Shown: positions 56,301 through 62,496 of the stretch, piece by piece
Layout of the letters: every line of letters begins with the position of its first letter
Position numbering within the stretch: the first letter of the stretch is position 1
Assembly (NCBI RefSeq): GCF_024362695.1
Contig: NC_065408.1
Location: 4,092,001-4,156,000, forward strand
Reading direction: 5' to 3'
Length of the DNA: 64,000 bases
Source: Pectinophora gossypiella
Lineage: Eukaryota; Arthropoda; Insecta; Lepidoptera; Gelechiidae
Notes under the pieces: generated by a model
Database searches by the model: none
What the model saw: only the letters and a program-made list of their open reading frames with translations
What the model was told of the DNA's origin: nothing
Program-made: the position numbers and the translations under genes

Positions 56301-57427
56301 ACTAATTATTAACGTATACCTTATCCTCTTCCTTTTACTACGACAATAAATTCATGTCGCTTCTATATTTATTTATGTCCATTTTAAATAAAAAACATAA
56401 TATAAAATAAATTTTATAAATATATTAAAAGTTTAATAATAATATATTTATTAAAATTTTCTTTACTACTTCTAAATAATAATTTAATATCGAAAATTGC
56501 ATTCTGATGCATTGGTATAAGGGTACGGCCACACGTTACGTTGTGTGCGTTGCGATGCCTGAGCGTTGACGGTCCGTCGTTCTTCATTACAAATCACAAT
56601 GACTTCATGCCATACGATGCGTTTCGAGGGTTGAGGGCCGGGATATCGTAAAAATCTGCGCCGCAAGTATTTATGTCAATTTATACTCTGGCAATTTTCT
56701 TTTGCTGAAGAATAAAATAAAAAAAAAACTTTTGGAGATAGAATACTTACATGATCCACCTTCAAAAGTCTGTCACCAGGTTTGATTCTCGAGGTATTGT
56801 ACGCTGCACCACCAGGTCTGACGTGTGTCACTACAAGAGGTTGCGCGTCTAAAGACCGGCTATTAAGAACCAGGTCCGCACTGGGTGCGGAGTTCTCTGG
56901 AAGACCACCCCTGATAGTAATGCCGAGAGAACCACTGATCTTCTCAACCGGTACCTCTGCTAGCTTGGTAGTGATGTATAGGGAGTTTTGTGACGCTGAA
57001 AACGGAATTGTTGTTACAGAAATGCTACCGCTAAAAAAGATCAATGTTATTTTTTTTGCTGGACGTAGGCTTCCCCCAAGGCTCGCCACAATGACCGATC
57101 ATCTACCCGCAACCAACGTTTTCTTTCCGAAGGTCATTGATCCACCATTACACACGAAATATAAATAAAGTAAAATTGACTCTTAATAATGATAAAAGAT
57201 GAATAAGATATACCTACCATAATTAGGCATATAATATTCCACTTCCAAAGACGCTCTTTCTTCAACATTATCCAGCAATCGCAGAACTTCTTCATTTGTG
57301 AGTCTTGCTGTTGAGATTCCATTGACACTGCAAATTCTGTCTCCGGGAGCCAGTTTGTCTGACTCGTGCGCCACTGAGTCCTTCGTGAACCCCACAATAG
57401 ACGGTACTATACCGGGCTCCGAGCGAC
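32245..57427 (-). CDS. Grip: Grip: multi-PDZ scaffold gene, 15 coding exons, 5' end missing
   Basis: This is the ortholog of the glutamate-receptor-interacting-protein (GRIP) family. These are cytoplasmic scaffolds with seven PDZ domains that hold membrane-protein tails; vertebrate members bind AMPA receptors and ephrin-pathway proteins, and the fly gene acts in embryonic muscle guidance. Fifteen exons joined by frame-preserving GT-AG introns give about 1,030 residues, close to full family length. Domains in order: PDZ1 (partial, 1-69), PDZ2 (about 71-170), PDZ3 (about 180-275), basic linker, PDZ4 (about 350-440), PDZ5 (about 448-540), PDZ6 (about 600-690), low-complexity linker (690-925), PDZ7 (about 922-1003) and a short tail. 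The order, the spacing and the PDZ7 wording ([16 protein letters not shown]) are GRIP-like. PDZ1-3, PDZ4-6 and PDZ7 fall into the family's usual 3+3+1 grouping. The start codon and first part of PDZ1 are absent. Intron phases in order are 1,0,2,1,1,2,1,0,1,1,1,1,0,0. Confidence 0.95.
33474..33551. repeat. 78-base near-perfect palindrome
   Basis: The first 24 bases (ATTGAAACAGTGCCTATCCA and TATT) pair perfectly with the last 24. After a one-base offset a further 13 bases pair, leaving almost no loop. No second copy seen in the window. Confidence 0.85.
34971..35152 (+). mobile_element. SINE-B 3' part
   Basis: Shared core at 34981-35018 (GTGCTTCGGAAGGCACGTTA), then AGTAAGTAGTCGTTATATGA, GGGGCCTTTGGCGGCTCAAT and a CACACGATAGAAGAAGAAG tail. 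Confidence 0.85.
36015..36250 (+). repeat. Interspersed repeat H, longest copy
   Basis: GACTTATTGTAGATTTGCCG, ATGGCATTAACTACTTGGCC, CAACAGGCCTGAGGGCGCCC, GACCCTAGTGGGTCGATAGC and a GC-rich end (GACCTCGCCGGCGGGGTCGG). It lies in the last Grip intron, near the exon at 36293. Confidence 0.65.
36293..36400 (-). CDS. Grip: Grip exon: second half of PDZ7
   Basis: Not found as a long open frame; located by looking for the rest of PDZ7. Acceptor TTCCATCAG, donor AGG|GTAAGT, exactly 36 codons. It reads [20 protein letters not shown] and then [12 protein letters not shown]. The run VN..RT.D.DCCL.VPLIA. is the vertebrate GRIP PDZ7 helix region. A GC-rich interspersed repeat (H) ends about 42 bases from its donor. 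Confidence 0.94.
36440..36525 (-). mobile_element. tRNA-like SINE head fragment, other family
   Basis: GTATTCGAACTCGCAGTTCT resembles the segment at 61735-61800 and reads as a box-B-like string on the minus strand. Confidence 0.45.
36655..36730 (+). mobile_element. SINE-D-like fragment
   Basis: GGTTGGAACCCCAGC, AACCACTGAATTC and GAATTCATGTTTGGATCACA recall the D head and body, degraded. Confidence 0.4.
37517..37716 (-). CDS. Grip: Grip exon: first part of PDZ7
   Basis: Acceptor ATTTTTCAG, donor CAG|GTAACT, leaving in phase 0. It reads [20 protein letters not shown], then [17 protein letters not shown] and LRPFDRILQ. The binding strand YGFSVSDGL replaces GLGF, as in vertebrate PDZ7 (FGFSVADGL). 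The LYKD lead-in and GVY.. .I strongly identify the last PDZ domain of GRIP proteins. Confidence 0.95.
38207..38716 (-). CDS. Grip: Grip exon: long low-complexity linker before PDZ7
   Basis: At 510 bases this is the largest exon. It lies between a TGTTATAG acceptor and a G|GTAAGA donor and enters and leaves in matching phase. The 169 whole codons are rich in N, T, S, P and Y, with no domain seen. I could not align the interior to vertebrate GRIP; this linker is poorly conserved in the family. In-frame Met codons occur near 38672, but the frame continues upstream through the acceptor, so no start is implied. Confidence 0.87.
38800..38928 (-). CDS. Grip: Grip exon: first part of the PDZ6-PDZ7 linker
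   Basis: Acceptor ACATTCAG, donor G|GTAAAA (a weaker site). The frame fixed by both neighbours reads a serine-rich peptide ([17 protein letters not shown]). Vertebrate GRIP has SVDSAVDSWDGS in the same place, which confirms the frame. A longer open frame in another phase over the same bases (reading [10 protein letters not shown]) is a shadow. The intron that follows is only 83 bases. Confidence 0.88.
39255..39410 (-). CDS. Grip: Grip exon: end of PDZ6
   Basis: Acceptor TTCTTTAAG, donor G|GTAAGT. It reads [20 protein letters not shown], then [15 protein letters not shown] and VQLQLCRKV. The helix KPLSEAI.LLQ is the same in vertebrate GRIP PDZ6. The intron upstream of this exon carries a LINE 3' fragment with a target-site duplication. 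Confidence 0.95.
39522..39756 (-). mobile_element. 5'-truncated non-LTR retrotransposon end in Grip intron
   Basis: On the minus strand it reads the last about 65 codons of an ORF2-type protein ([41 protein letters not shown]) to a TGA stop, followed by a (GAT)n tail. This C-terminus is frequent in lepidopteran non-LTR elements. AATTCTATATTCA stands at 39509-39521 and again at 39757-39769: a 13-base target-site duplication. Confidence 0.9.
39820..40180 (-). CDS. Grip: Grip exon: end of PDZ5, acidic linker, start of PDZ6
   Basis: Acceptor GAATTTCAG, phase 0. It finishes PDZ5 with a helix ([12 protein letters not shown]) and [10 protein letters not shown] polar linker of about 55 residues follows ([20 protein letters not shown]). 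PDZ6 then begins: [21 protein letters not shown], with the loop GPLG, and VLLSGLVEG. The donor is G|GTAAGA. The open frame extends 5' of the acceptor, but that part is intron. FTVEL.R..GPLG.TI.G matches the vertebrate PDZ6 start. Confidence 0.94.
40333..40478 (-). CDS. Grip: Grip exon: middle of PDZ5
   Basis: Acceptor AATTTAAG and donor GTAAGT, entering with two bases and leaving in phase 0. It reads [16 protein letters not shown] and then [28 protein letters not shown] is nearly unchanged from vertebrate GRIP PDZ5, which makes this one of the safest anchors for naming the gene. Confidence 0.95.
40826..41052 (-). CDS. Grip: Grip exon: end of PDZ4 and start of PDZ5
   Basis: Acceptor GATTTTAG, with one base finishing the split Arg codon. 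It reads [19 protein letters not shown], a helix ([11 protein letters not shown]) and [10 protein letters not shown], which end PDZ4. It then opens PDZ5 with [19 protein letters not shown], where AGLG is the binding loop. The donor is G|GTATCT, phase 1, directly after the binding strand. The similarity to vertebrate GRIP PDZ4 and PDZ5 (LQIGDRVMAING, LEIEFDV) is clear. Confidence 0.94.
41855..41968 (-). mobile_element. SINE-D 3' part
   Basis: AGCATTATCCCGTTTTTCAC, CGCTTACCTAACCTGAAGAT and AGCGACTGCCTGTCTGACCT, inside a Grip intron. Confidence 0.8.
42165..42321 (-). CDS. Grip: Grip exon: first part of PDZ4
   Basis: Acceptor CTCCCATAG and donor GTAAGA. It reads [13 protein letters not shown], a degenerate binding loop [11 protein letters not shown], and [15 protein letters not shown] with the Arg codon split after AG (phase 2). 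The loop has SSGL where most PDZ domains have GLGF, so ligand binding by this domain may be unusual. No in-frame stop. Confidence 0.92.
42800..42850 (+). repeat. Repeat H fragment
   Basis: ATGGCATTAACTACTTGGCC with a diverged left part. Confidence 0.55.
43393..43725 (-). mobile_element. SINE-A, full length with target-site duplication
   Basis: Minus strand: tRNA-like head at the right (CCACGGAGGCTG reversed; box-B-like in GGGTATCGAACCCGG), shared core, A tail at the left (ATAAACAGCCTATATACGTC). TTCTTACATA stands at 43383-43392 and 43726-43735, a 10-base target-site duplication, so the insertion is fairly recent. Confidence 0.93.
44842..44884 (+). repeat. Repeat H fragment
   Basis: GACTAATTGTAGTTTTACCT; degraded left end of H. 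Confidence 0.4.
44913..45089 (-). repeat. LINE tail K
   Basis: AAATTCAAATTCAAAAATAT, CTTTATTCAGTAGGTAACAT, then GCCGGGGAAAAGCAGCTGCA and CCTCGGCACAGAACCCTAGA. The AATTC-type simple repeat is the 3' end on the minus strand. Confidence 0.75.
45171..45294. mobile_element. MITE-G copy 4
   Basis: GGCCACTTCGAAGCAATTCA and AGATGAATTGCTTCGATGTG, with AGCAATATTGCAATTTAAAT near the centre; nearly perfect palindrome. Confidence 0.85.
45743..45984 (-). mobile_element. SINE-B, tail missing
   Basis: Head at the right (TCGCCGGGATTCAAACCTAG, CACTAGAAACGGAGG) and diverged core (ACCAACGGCTTAAAGTGC). Confidence 0.8.
46389..46490 (-). CDS. Grip: Grip exon: basic linker between PDZ3 and PDZ4
   Basis: This 102-base exon has no domain. 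It joins in frame on both sides (2 + 99 + 1 bases) and sits between a TTCTAG acceptor and a GTAAGA donor. Its peptide is rich in K, R, S, T and N ([20 protein letters not shown]). Vertebrate GRIP also has a basic, serine-rich stretch just before PDZ4. It is supported by frame and position only, so the confidence is lower than for the PDZ exons. Confidence 0.8.
46740..46920 (-). pseudogene. Possible non-LTR reverse transcriptase remnant
   Basis: A minus-strand frame reads [20 protein letters not shown] then [11 protein letters not shown] recall this pattern after the reverse transcriptase domain of lepidopteran LINEs (a -TDGF-A--RK--ASL- motif). It is short and the frame decays on both sides. 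Confidence 0.4.
47061..47412. mobile_element. MITE-E copy 5
   Basis: Left TTTTAAGTTATACCTGTCAT and TTATCCGCCGAAAAGGAAAG. Right AAGAAAATGACAGGTATAAC and GTACAGGAATCAGCGCCA. Orientation of the centre is reversed relative to copies 1, 2 and 4 (ACGTGTGCTGTCAACTTAAT). Confidence 0.85.
48160..48248 (-). repeat. Repeat L end
   Basis: CGTGTTTTGACGTTTAGTAA and ACTAGTTCGAAACTAGCCTA, the reverse of the L end at 26665. Confidence 0.6.
48483..48580 (+). repeat. Repeat L end, diverged
   Basis: TAGGCTACTTGACAACCTAG, TCAAATAAGATACTTTTTAC and ATCAAAACGAAACTTTTC align with the other L ends. Confidence 0.5.
49345..49770 (-). mobile_element. GC-rich segment, probable LINE-derived
   Basis: A sharp GC-rich block in AT-rich intron DNA. 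A minus-strand frame ends at 49349 ([32 protein letters not shown], stop), followed by an AATAAA-like AT-rich stretch, as in the 3' end of a retroelement or a retrocopied transcript. Several plus-strand frames are open only because of base composition. TCCATGCCAT occurs near both edges (49356-49365 and 49759-49768). I do not recognise the protein. Confidence 0.4.
49931..50074. mobile_element. MITE-M, intact 144-base copy
   Basis: Ends ACGGTCACGAGCATTAATAT and, at the right, AATGTACCCACTT-type sequence reversed (GCTCATGACTGT) form imperfect inverted repeats of about 30 bases. Between them: GGTACCATGTCACATTAAC and CTAAATGTCAAATATGTTAG. The same sequence, interrupted, is at 61814-62496. Confidence 0.75.
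50274..50449 (-). CDS. Grip: Grip exon: end of PDZ3
   Basis: Acceptor TTCTTCCAG, with one base (A) finishing the split Arg codon. It reads [15 protein letters not shown], the helix [12 protein letters not shown] and the last strand [10 protein letters not shown], then the beginning of the basic linker (CGRYTR). The donor is G|GTAAGA. The preceding intron of about 5.1 kb holds SINE-C, SINE-A and SINE-D copies and a LINE fragment. Confidence 0.94.
50507..50930 (-). mobile_element. SINE-C with LINE tail K inserted in its head
   Basis: Minus strand: C tail at the left (GCCCATTAACGTCCCCACTG), shared core (CCGGGACCAACGGCTTAACA), then the 5S-like block (GGTCACCCATCC, GTTGCTTAACTTC reversed). The head is split by 50765-50892 and resumes at 50893 (CGCTGCGCCACCGAG). 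Confidence 0.85.
50765..50892 (+). mobile_element. LINE tail K insertion with 14-base duplication
   Basis: CGCAGACCGAGCGC occurs at 50751-50764 and again at 50893-50906, flanking a K tail (GATTCAAAGTGTAACTATGT, GAATAAAGATATTTTTGAAT, then repeated TTTGAA). This is a 5'-truncated LINE insertion into SINE-C. Confidence 0.9.
52018..52128 (-). repeat. Repeat H fragment
   Basis: CTGTTGTCTTAAATTTTGTA, CCGGGTGAGAGCCCTCAGAA and CCGGCCAAGTAGTTAATGCC. Confidence 0.6.
52770..53225 (-). pseudogene. Non-LTR retrotransposon ORF2 remnant
   Basis: The minus strand reads [20 protein letters not shown], then [20 protein letters not shown] and [10 protein letters not shown], preceded by a decayed part ([25 protein letters not shown]) with stops and frame changes. 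This is the C-terminal region of a lepidopteran LINE protein. No full element. Confidence 0.75.
53240..53640 (+). mobile_element. SINE-A head joined to SINE-D 3' part
   Basis: 53240-53335 has the A head (GTCTAGTGGTTAGAATTAC, TTTTGTGAGTCTG). From about 53445 there is D body (GAATTCATGTTTGGATCATA, GCAGTCGCTTCTGTAAAAAT). The two are degraded and separated by AT-rich sequence. Confidence 0.55.
54065..54262 (-). mobile_element. SINE-D 3' two thirds
   Basis: TATCATTATCCCGTTTTTCA, CGACTGTCTGTCTGGTCTCC, TCACATACCTCCGC and CGATGTTTTCCTTCACCGCT. Confidence 0.8.
54370..54522 (+). mobile_element. SINE-A 3' half
   Basis: Core GGGCACGTTAAGCCGTTGGT, then the A tail to GTATATAGGCTGTTTATTAT and a TTA microsatellite. 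Confidence 0.85.
54940..55230 (+). mobile_element. SINE-C, full length, 5S-rRNA-like head
   Basis: Head: TGGCGTAGCGG (54947-54957) fits the tRNA box-A consensus. AGTTAAGCAAC (54990-55000) and GGATGGGTGACC (55021-55032) match the internal promoter blocks of 5S rRNA. Then the shared core (55065-55103) and the C body ending GATGATG. ATATTTTCGAAC at 54885-54896 and 55231-55242 may be the target-site duplication, with 43 extra bases at the 5' side. Confidence 0.85.
55590..55882 (-). CDS. Grip: Grip exon: end of PDZ2 and start of PDZ3
   Basis: Acceptor TTTTTTCAG, phase 0. It completes PDZ2 with a helix ([11 protein letters not shown]) and [13 protein letters not shown], then opens PDZ3 with [10 protein letters not shown] and a binding loop [11 protein letters not shown] polar insertion rich in S, G, D and Y follows, then [14 protein letters not shown]. 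The donor GTGAGT splits the Arg codon after AG, phase 2. EYDVS.M.SV and ASI.DR are the same in vertebrate GRIP. Confidence 0.94.
56751..56995 (-). CDS. Grip: Grip exon: first part of PDZ2
   Basis: Acceptor TTTTCAG, entering in the phase left by the previous exon. It carries the PDZ2 carboxylate-binding loop [10 protein letters not shown], the strand [11 protein letters not shown] and the turn [12 protein letters not shown]. An insertion of roughly 15 residues ([18 protein letters not shown]) lies between the binding strand and the next strand. The donor GTAAGT follows codon H, phase 0. The open frame runs 5' of the acceptor but loses PDZ similarity there. Confidence 0.93.
57058..57125 (-). 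mobile_element. Short LINE 3' fragment in a Grip intron
   Basis: GGACGTAGGCTTCCCCCAAG and GACCGATC resemble the LINE end at 39545-39605. It lies in the intron between the PDZ1 and PDZ2 exons. Confidence 0.45.
57218..57427 (-). CDS. Grip: Grip exon: C-terminal two thirds of PDZ1
   Basis: The most 5' exon found. It enters with two bases of a split codon after a TTCACAG acceptor, so an upstream exon ending in one extra base must exist. It reads the later strands and helix of a PDZ domain: [14 protein letters not shown], then [12 protein letters not shown], then [10 protein letters not shown]. The last string closely resembles the end of vertebrate GRIP PDZ1. The donor is G|GTAGGT, leaving one base of the next codon. 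A second GT four bases further on would break the frame into the next exon. Confidence 0.93.
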
Positions 57428-58590
57428 CTGTGAACAACGAAAATAAACATAAGTATTCCAAGAATGAAAGGCAGGCAGGTCGTACAGGCAGGCAATATTG
57501 TATAAATAATTTATTTTGGTTTCTACTTTATCCATAATAACTTCTATTTTGGGATATGAATAAACATCGTTTCTTTTTTGGTGTCGTTTAATTAGAAAAA
57601 CAATTTATTATTTAATGTATAGATTTTTTCTAAATCTCTTTTTCTAAGAGTTCTCAGGAATTGTTTATGAGAGAAACGACACACATACGTTGCCACTCTT
57701 GCGTTTCACGCAACGACATCGCAACTCCATTGGGCAGCATGTCGAATAACAGAGCTTCACCGCTGTGAAATCACATCGTGTGGCATTGCTTTAGCTCAAA
57801 AAGACGTAGAAGGCACAATCGATTGTTTCTGTCTTTGTAACGGCTCGCTCAACACACAATAAATACGACTACATATCGTCGTAAAGCGAATTGCGCTTTA
57901 GAAAAAATATACGCCTCATAACTCGTCAGACAACAAAGTAACTCCATGATCGTTTCCACTTTGAAGTGCTAAAGTGTATGGGTTGGCGCTAACAATCCCA
58001 TAAACTGTAGTAGTTCCAACCTTCATAAAAGTATCAGAATGGCTCGTAAATATGAAGTGGCACTTCCCTTGAGCGCTCATAATTTGATAGTCATAATAGT
58101 CAGGGCGTAATGTAGTTTGTATGAATATAAAATTTGGACCCTTGCAGAGGATTTGAATATTCACGGGAAAATTTTAGTTGGTTTTGAAGTTAGCGAGGAC
58201 GTTCAATGTAGACTTTGTGACTTTATTTTGGCACCCACTAGTATTTGAATGTTATGTCTGTAACTTTGCATTTAGGAGTTGAATAGATAGTTTAATTGAA
58301 ATGACGCGCTAAATCACGCTTAGCATTAAACGTGATTCCAAAATGAATAAGTAAACTTAAACTCGATTACAAATAACTCGTTGTGTCGTAACTTTTTAAG
58401 AGCTATTGGAAAAACCTTTGAAGACTAACTATTCTGTCAGGGGCTTGATTTTTTAACAGTGTCAATAAAGTTTTTGCGTCTTCAGACAAATAGTGATATA
58501 CAACCAAGGACAGAACTCCGACTAACTATCTAGACAATGTCATCTGAGATAAAATCACGGTAACCACTGTATAGTATCAAAATATAAAAA
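57428..58590. other. No gene recognised
   Basis: Upstream intron of Grip or its 5' flank. A minus-strand frame of 82 codons at 57916-58164 (YYDYQIMSAQGKCHFIFTSH, ending LLSDEL) reads somewhat like protein, but I recognise no family and see no convincing acceptor. Confidence 0.4.
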
Positions 58591-58593
58591 TAA

Positions 58594-58733
58594 CAAATAA
58601 AAATATATCTTTATTCACTAGGTAACATAGGTACACTTAGAACGTCAATTACATAACAAGCGACTGATTCGCCTAAAACTACTGCAGCTTCTCACAATGT
58701 ACAGTTAGGGAAAAGAAGCTGCAAGAAAAATCT
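58594..58733 (-). repeat. LINE tail K
   Basis: TATCTTTATTCACTAGGTAA, CGCCTAAAACTACTGCAGCT and GGGAAAAGAAGCTGCAAGAA. Confidence 0.7.
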
Positions 58734-59214
58734 AAATTCATTAGCATTTTCTTGATCGTGTCTTTGACACCAGTCTATATAGGTAGGTACTACCTTTTCC
58801 TACTATCTTTCAACACTGCAGTTTCTCAAATTTAAAAAAAAAATTGAACATAAATTGTTTCGAATTTAGTATCTCGTACGATTAACAGAACTACCGCAGC
58901 ATTACCATCCATTGCCTGTTATGTTCGTTCGAATAACCGATATTACCATGCCGTTACGTGCAAGGCACGCTTTGGACACGATTCAAATGACTTCGTTGAG
59001 ACGGCTGAAGTCGTTGCGACCACAAACTGCGTGTTATCGGGTAAATAACTGTAGTTGTATGTAGATTTCTGCTAGTCCGGATTGAGGAAGTGCATACGAT
59101 TTGGGTCAGGGGTTGATCGTAGATGGAATGTTCTTGGCAAGTTTGGAAAAGGTAATTCTTATTGGTAAGTATAATATATTTGAGCCGAGCGATATATTTG
59201 AGCGATTTGGGCGG

Positions 59215-59541
59215 TGAGCCGTGGTAGACCAGTTAATAGAACGCATGCATCTCACTTTGAGGTTGCAGATTCGAATCCAGCACAGGCCTAAACTAATGAT
59301 CATCGAATTTGTTTTCGAATTCATGTTTGGATCACAAATGATTATCATGTGCTCAGCGGTGAAGGAAAACACCGTGAGGAAACCTACATTCCCGATAAAT
59401 ACATTTTTGGAGGTATGAGACTTAACCAGTATTGGGCTGGTCAGACAGGCAGTAGCTTCTATAAAAACCGGACCTGTCAATTCGTTAGGTTAGGTAAACG
59501 GACCCTGTGAATAATAAGGATAATGCTAAGGGGATGATGAT
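59215..59541 (+). mobile_element. SINE-D, full length
   Basis: Head GAGCCGTGGTAGACCAGTTA, box-B-like GATTCGAATCC, body through GGAGGTATGAGACTTAACC to TAATGCTAAGGGGATGATGA. Similar ATATATTTGAGC / ATATATTTAAGC strings flank it. Confidence 0.88.
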
Positions 59542-60360
59542 AATATATTTAAGCAGTGAATAGTTTGAGTCGGAAGAGAAAGGACTGGTCAAGACTATTT
59601 ATAATTGACGAGCATACGTAAAAAGATTTTCATGAGAGAGATCATGTTAAAATGGCTGTCCTCATGCATGGAAGACAAACAGCTAAACACGTTCTATGAT
59701 TTAATTCGCTCCCAGTCCATCATAGGAACACAGTCTAAATCTATGAATGTATTACAGCTTACCAACCCCAATACAGCAATGATAGTTCACTTAATCCCAC
59801 CCACGTATGAGCGACATAATCGAGGGCGGTGTATTAGCATAGATCGGATGAAAGCTTCAATCTAGCCCATTCCCAACGTCTTTGGATTTGAATAAGAATA
59901 GTTGTATTACCTTTCCACTTATTGAATTGCAACTGAAAGCAAATACAGCAGAAAAAGACGTACAAGAATCTTCCCTGGTATAAATTAATAATCAGATTAA
60001 ATTAATGCCAGTAATCTCTATCGGGTGTGGTGGACTACAAGTCAGTCTTGTCGTGAGGCAGTTTCCTGCACCAAGTCTTCTCCTTGGCAGTAATACGTTC
60101 TAAACTGGGTAGATTATAGTACGTTGGAACTTTAATAATAATTTTAGCTTTCAATAATATTGTTCTCTGCTGAGTGATGATGCTTTATTGGAAATGAACG
60201 ATATTTGATTTTGATTTTTTGATTGGATCAGTCAAATCTTCAGGTTAGCGCTAGGGAGAAATAGAGAAGAATGCTGCTGGAAAGATTTCTCCTGATAACA
60301 TGTGATTTTGCCCACGCCAATATTAATTATAGAGGAGAGTTGTATTCATCTGTCTATCTA

Positions 60361-60571
60361 AAGCGTCACTTACCTAACCTGAAAGATTGAATAGACCAGA
60401 CCGGTCTTTAAAGAAGCGACTGCCTCTTTTATTTACCAAATCGAATAGGGAAAACCAGCCCAAGACAGGTTAAGTCAGAGAATGTGAGATTCCTCACGAT
60501 GTTTTCCTTCACCGCTGAGCACATGATGATCATTAAAATCTTATCACGAATTCGAAAACAATTTGTAAATC
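60361..60571 (-). mobile_element. SINE-D, degraded
   Basis: CACTTACCTAACCTGAAAGA, GAAGCGACTGCCTC and CGATGTTTTCCTTCACCGCT. Confidence 0.75.
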
Positions 60572-61061
60572 ATAAGTTTACGTCCGTGAACTTGAAACAT
60601 ACGTACACCTAATAGCATACAATCGGTAATCAAATGGTTCCCTTAATCCAGTTCACGTATGAACAATAATAATCAAGAACAGTGTATTATAAGGGATTGT
60701 CTTGAAGATTCAATCAACGGGCCAATACGAACGTCTATCCTGGAAGATTTGATTGATATGGTATTGCTACACTGCTGTTATGAAATATTTGTAAATATTA
60801 AGGAACATAAGAAGCATAATATATTATACTCACTATCAATAGAAAATCAAAACACTACGCAAGTTTTTTTTTCACATGAAAACTTTAATGGATAATCGTA
60901 CACGGTTTGAATGAGGTTGGTAAGGATTATTAATTACATTTTACAGTCAATATTATAAGCTTTTTCATTCTTAATGTTAATGTTCCCAATTCAAATGTAA
61001 TTGAAGTCGTGTTTTATTGTTCAAAAATCGGAAAGAGTTTCGATGTATTATTCAATAATGT

Positions 61062-61376
61062 TTTCTTCTTCTATCGTGTGGGTTGTGAGGTTAATTACCT
61101 CATCAACCCTGGTGTCAGGATTATTATTGAGCCGCCAAAGACCCCTGTCATGGCTCATGTAACGACTGCATACTTACATCAGTAAGTAGTAACCGGGACC
61201 AACGGCTTAACGTGCCTTCCGAAGCACGGACCGTCTTACTTTTGAACAATCAGGTGGTGTGATGTCCTTACCAAACTAGGGATCACAAAGTGATTTTTGT
61301 GATATGTCCCGCCGCGATTCGAACCCGGGACCTCCGGATCGTGAGCCCAACGCTCAACCAGTGGACGACGAGGCCT
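61062..61376 (-). mobile_element. SINE-B, full length
   Basis: Tail TTCTTCTATCGTGTGGGTTG at the left, shared core (ACCAACGGCTTAACGTGCCT), head at the right with box-B-like ATTCGAACCCGGGACC. Nearly complete, with a small deletion after ATCAGGTGG. Confidence 0.9.
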
Positions 61377-61689
61377 TTAGTGTTTTAAAACATGCTATTG
61401 CAGTGTAGCTGGACCCTTCACAGGCGAACAGCATTCAATTATATACCTCTACAACGATGTGTCGCTTGAGGTGAGGAGGTTGGTATTGACAGGTAAGCTA
61501 CGTACGAATATGGTTCACTGAGTGAAGTGAAATGGGGAGACATTTGTCCTGCATTTACACACACACCCCTACAAAATAAAGATGATGAAAGTTCATCGTG
61601 GATGTAGATAAAAGGGACTGAACAACCAGGTGTACTTTGACAAACTGTAATTAAATGGTTTTTCTTTTTCATAGCACTTACCTGTGATT

Positions 61690-61810
61690 AAGGAAACTCA
61701 CAAAGAGAAAATTAAATGAAAACAAATCTGACTCGGACAAGACTTGAACTCGCAGTTCTTGTAGAGCCGAGACGAGCGTGTTAACCATATCACAACCGGG
61801 TCCTCCTCCT
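61690..61810 (-). mobile_element. tRNA-like SINE head, other family
   Basis: ACTTGAACTCGCAGTTCTTG and GTGTTAACCATATCACAACC read as a tRNA-like head on the minus strand; same segment as 36440-36525. Confidence 0.5.
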
Positions 61811-61813
61811 GTC

Positions 61814-62496
61814 CAGTCATGAATGTACCCACTTTAGGACTCTGTCGCATTAACATATTTGACATTTAGTGAGTTCAATTTGTCAAAAAAGTTGTGTGAC
61901 ATGGTACCAAAGTGTATATGTCGTGGCCAGATCGTAAAATTGATCATTTCATGATGTGGTCGACCATTTCATGAATTGGTCATATTTCATGAAATGGCCA
62001 ACTTAAGTTGACCATATCGTTGAAATGTCAACGTTTAATGATATATCAATCAACGTTTGGCCATATCGTTAATGTAGGCGGTGTCGATGCTATGTGGTGT
62101 AATAAAAATGCGAATAGTCGATTAATTTCTTAGGTTCTAAATTATGTACCTATTCGATATGGAAAATTGAACAATAACATTGATTCATCGATTATAATAT
62201 CAATCAATTTTTAAATATAATCGACGCCAGCGCCACTATCGGTGGATAATGTTACTAATTTTACGATATGATTGCCAACGTTTGGCCATATCATGAAGTA
62301 ATCATGCATTTAGTTGCTCATATCGTTAAACGTTTTGTGTTCATTGATCTGGCTAAACTACATCATGATGTGGCCAACGAATGATATTCTATTTCATGAA
62401 ATATGACCATTTCATGAAATGATCGAGCACATCATGAAATGATCAATTCTATGATCTAGCCACGACATATACATATTAATTAATGCTCGTGACCGT
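61814..62496. mobile_element. MITE-M, second copy, split by MITE-N
   Basis: Left part 61814-61918 (AATGTACCCACTTTAGGACT, GACATGGTACCAAAGTGTAT) and right part 62468-62496 (TATACATATTAATTAATGCT, CGTGACCG) together match the intact MITE-M at 49931-50074, read in the other orientation. Confidence 0.85.
61919..62467. mobile_element. MITE-N: 549 bases, 78-base inverted ends
   Basis: Left end TGTCGTGGCCAGATCGTAAA, right end (reversed) TGTCGTGGCTAGATCATAGA. About 78 bases pair with roughly 7 mismatches. The arms contain repeated ATTTCATGAAAT palindromes, and AACGTTTGGCCATATC occurs twice inside. TATA flanks both ends (61915-61918 and 62468-62471). No coding frame. Confidence 0.9.
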
